Of a stretch of DNA of 5,322 nt, positions 4,757 to 5,322 are shown in pieces; within the stretch, counting starts at the first letter, position 1; every line of letters begins with the position of its first letter. This DNA is from Candidatus Binatia bacterium (GTDB lineage: Bacteria > Desulfobacterota_B > Binatia > UBA9968), in NCBI GenBank assembly GCA_025922795.1, contig JAICHC010000252.1, forward strand, positions 1-5,322. The letters run 5' to 3'. The notes under the pieces are model-generated. The model was not told where the DNA came from. It saw nothing but the letters and a program-made list of their open reading frames with translations, and did no database searches. The position numbers and the translations under genes are program-made.

Positions 4757-4849
4757 GTGGGGGCAATGGGTCTTTTCGTTCTTGGCATTTGCCGCGGCCT
4801 GCTACTTCTAGTTCTGTATTGCGTGCGTCGCGCCGCCGGAAAAAAGTAA
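4757..4849 (+). CDS. Possible 27-30 residue single-pass membrane peptide
   Basis: Between the TAXI and MmgE/PrpD genes a short frame ends with TAA at 4847-4849. From ATG at 4766 it encodes 27 residues; from GTG at 4757, which has AGGGAG at 4747-4752 with 4 bases spacing, it encodes 30. The peptide is strongly hydrophobic (MGLFVLGICRGLLLLVLY) and ends in a basic tail (CVRRAAGKK), the layout of a small single-pass membrane protein with a cytoplasmic C-terminus. One Arg lies within the helix. It resembles no family I know, and a short hydrophobic frame can occur by chance. If real, it would be cotranscribed with the TAXI gene and might assist the transporter. Confidence 0.28.
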   Translation: MGAMGLFVLGICRGLLLLVLYCVRRAAGKK

Positions 4850-4882
4850 ACCAAACATCGGCAAGGCTTCGATCCAAAGAGA

Positions 4883-5322
4883 ATGCCCGACCGAATCCTC
4901 AATCATCTTTGCGACTATGCGCTTCAGTTGTCGTATCGCGACCTGCCGAAGGAAGTGATTCGCCGGACGAAGGACATCGTCCTGGATACCGTGGGGTGCG
5001 CGCTCGGGGGAGCCGAGAGTCCTCCGGCCAAGATCGCCAGAGCCGCCGCATCCGAGATCACTTCAACCAGTCTGTCCACTGTTTTGGTTAGCGGCCGGAA
5101 AACCTCCCCTGACCTCGCCGCTTTCGCCAACGGTGTGATGATCCGATATCTCGATTTTAACGACACCTACACCGGTTCCATTACCTGTCACCCCAGCGAT
5201 CTCCTGGCTCCGGTGCTCGCCGTCGTGGACACAAGAAACGGCAACGGGAAAGACGTTATTCTTGGAATAGTCTTGGGTTACGAGGTGTTGTGCGGACTCA
5301 TCGACGCCGGATCGGAAGAGCG
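4883..5322 (+). CDS. MmgE/PrpD family protein, N-terminal part (runs off right edge)
   Basis: The first 146 codons of a protein usually about 450 residues long are present. The match is clear: LSYRDLPKEVIRRTKDIVLD (residues 16-35), TVGCALGG (36-43), STVLVSGRKTSPDLAAFANG (65-84) and the hallmark RYLDFNDTY with HPSD (88-96, 103-106), then GKDVILGIVLGYEV (122-135). The family includes 2-methylcitrate dehydratase (PrpD), MmgE and cis-aconitate decarboxylase, acting on tricarboxylic acids in the cytoplasm. The window does not decide which reaction applies. The HPSD region lacks the residues between DTY and HPSD seen in PrpD/MmgE, so a different substrate is likely (inference). ATG at 4883 is the only usual start after the in-frame stop at 4847-4849, with only a weak AGAG-type ribosome binding site. 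Pairing with a TAXI receptor fits an organic-acid uptake and breakdown locus. Confidence 0.93.
   Translation, partial: MPDRILNHLCDYALQLSYRDLPKEVIRRTKDIVLDTVGCALGGAESPPAKIARAAASEITSTSLSTVLVSGRKTSPDLAAFANGVMIRYLDFNDTYTGSITCHPSDLLAPVLAVVDTRNGNGKDVILGIVLGYEVLCGLIDAGSEE

Noticed and set aside
4632..4877. 81-codon minus-strand frame
   Set aside because: It is antisense to the TAXI gene end and the small peptide frame, with no family resemblance.

Overview
The window looks like a chromosomal segment from a free-living Gram-negative-type bacterium. It is moderately GC-rich and carries an exported c-type cytochrome fusion, a periplasmic TAXI-type solute-binding protein, an MmgE/PrpD enzyme and a DUF2277 protein. 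This mix is common in soil and sediment proteobacteria and in uncultured relatives such as Methylomirabilota, Tectomicrobia and deltaproteobacterial lineages. The lineage is inferred from gene content only. There is no rRNA, tRNA, CRISPR array, transposase or phage gene.

Left part (1-1247): two minus-strand genes. The one running off the left edge is the N-terminal, cytochrome c part of a protein whose downstream half is expected to be a virginiamycin B lyase-like (Vgb) beta-propeller. Behind it is a 221-residue protein I do not recognise, with a coiled coil near its N-terminus and an uncertain TTG/GTG start.

Middle (1248-2127): about 880 bases without a convincing gene. It holds several inverted repeats, two A/T tracts and a tight cluster of DnaA-box-like 9-mers at 1943-1977. 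It lies between divergently oriented genes. A 75-residue protein with two CxxC knuckles follows (2128-2355), with a strong ribosome binding site. It converges on two minus-strand genes, a VOC-fold protein (2876-3301) and a DUF2277 protein (2470-2694), separated by 181 bases.

Right part (3302-5322): a 368-base divergent intergenic region with candidate promoters for both directions, a palindrome, direct repeats and a long imperfect hairpin. It is followed by a complete TAXI TRAP solute-binding protein (3670-4707), a possible tiny membrane peptide, and the first 146 codons of an MmgE/PrpD family protein leaving the right edge. The TAXI and MmgE/PrpD genes probably work together in uptake and breakdown of an organic acid, but no TRAP permease is visible here.

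Nothing in the window is a demonstrable new multi-gene system. The points most worth a second look are the DnaA-box cluster, the compact divergent promoter region, the two unrecognised or small proteins, and the in-frame amber codon upstream of the 221-residue gene.
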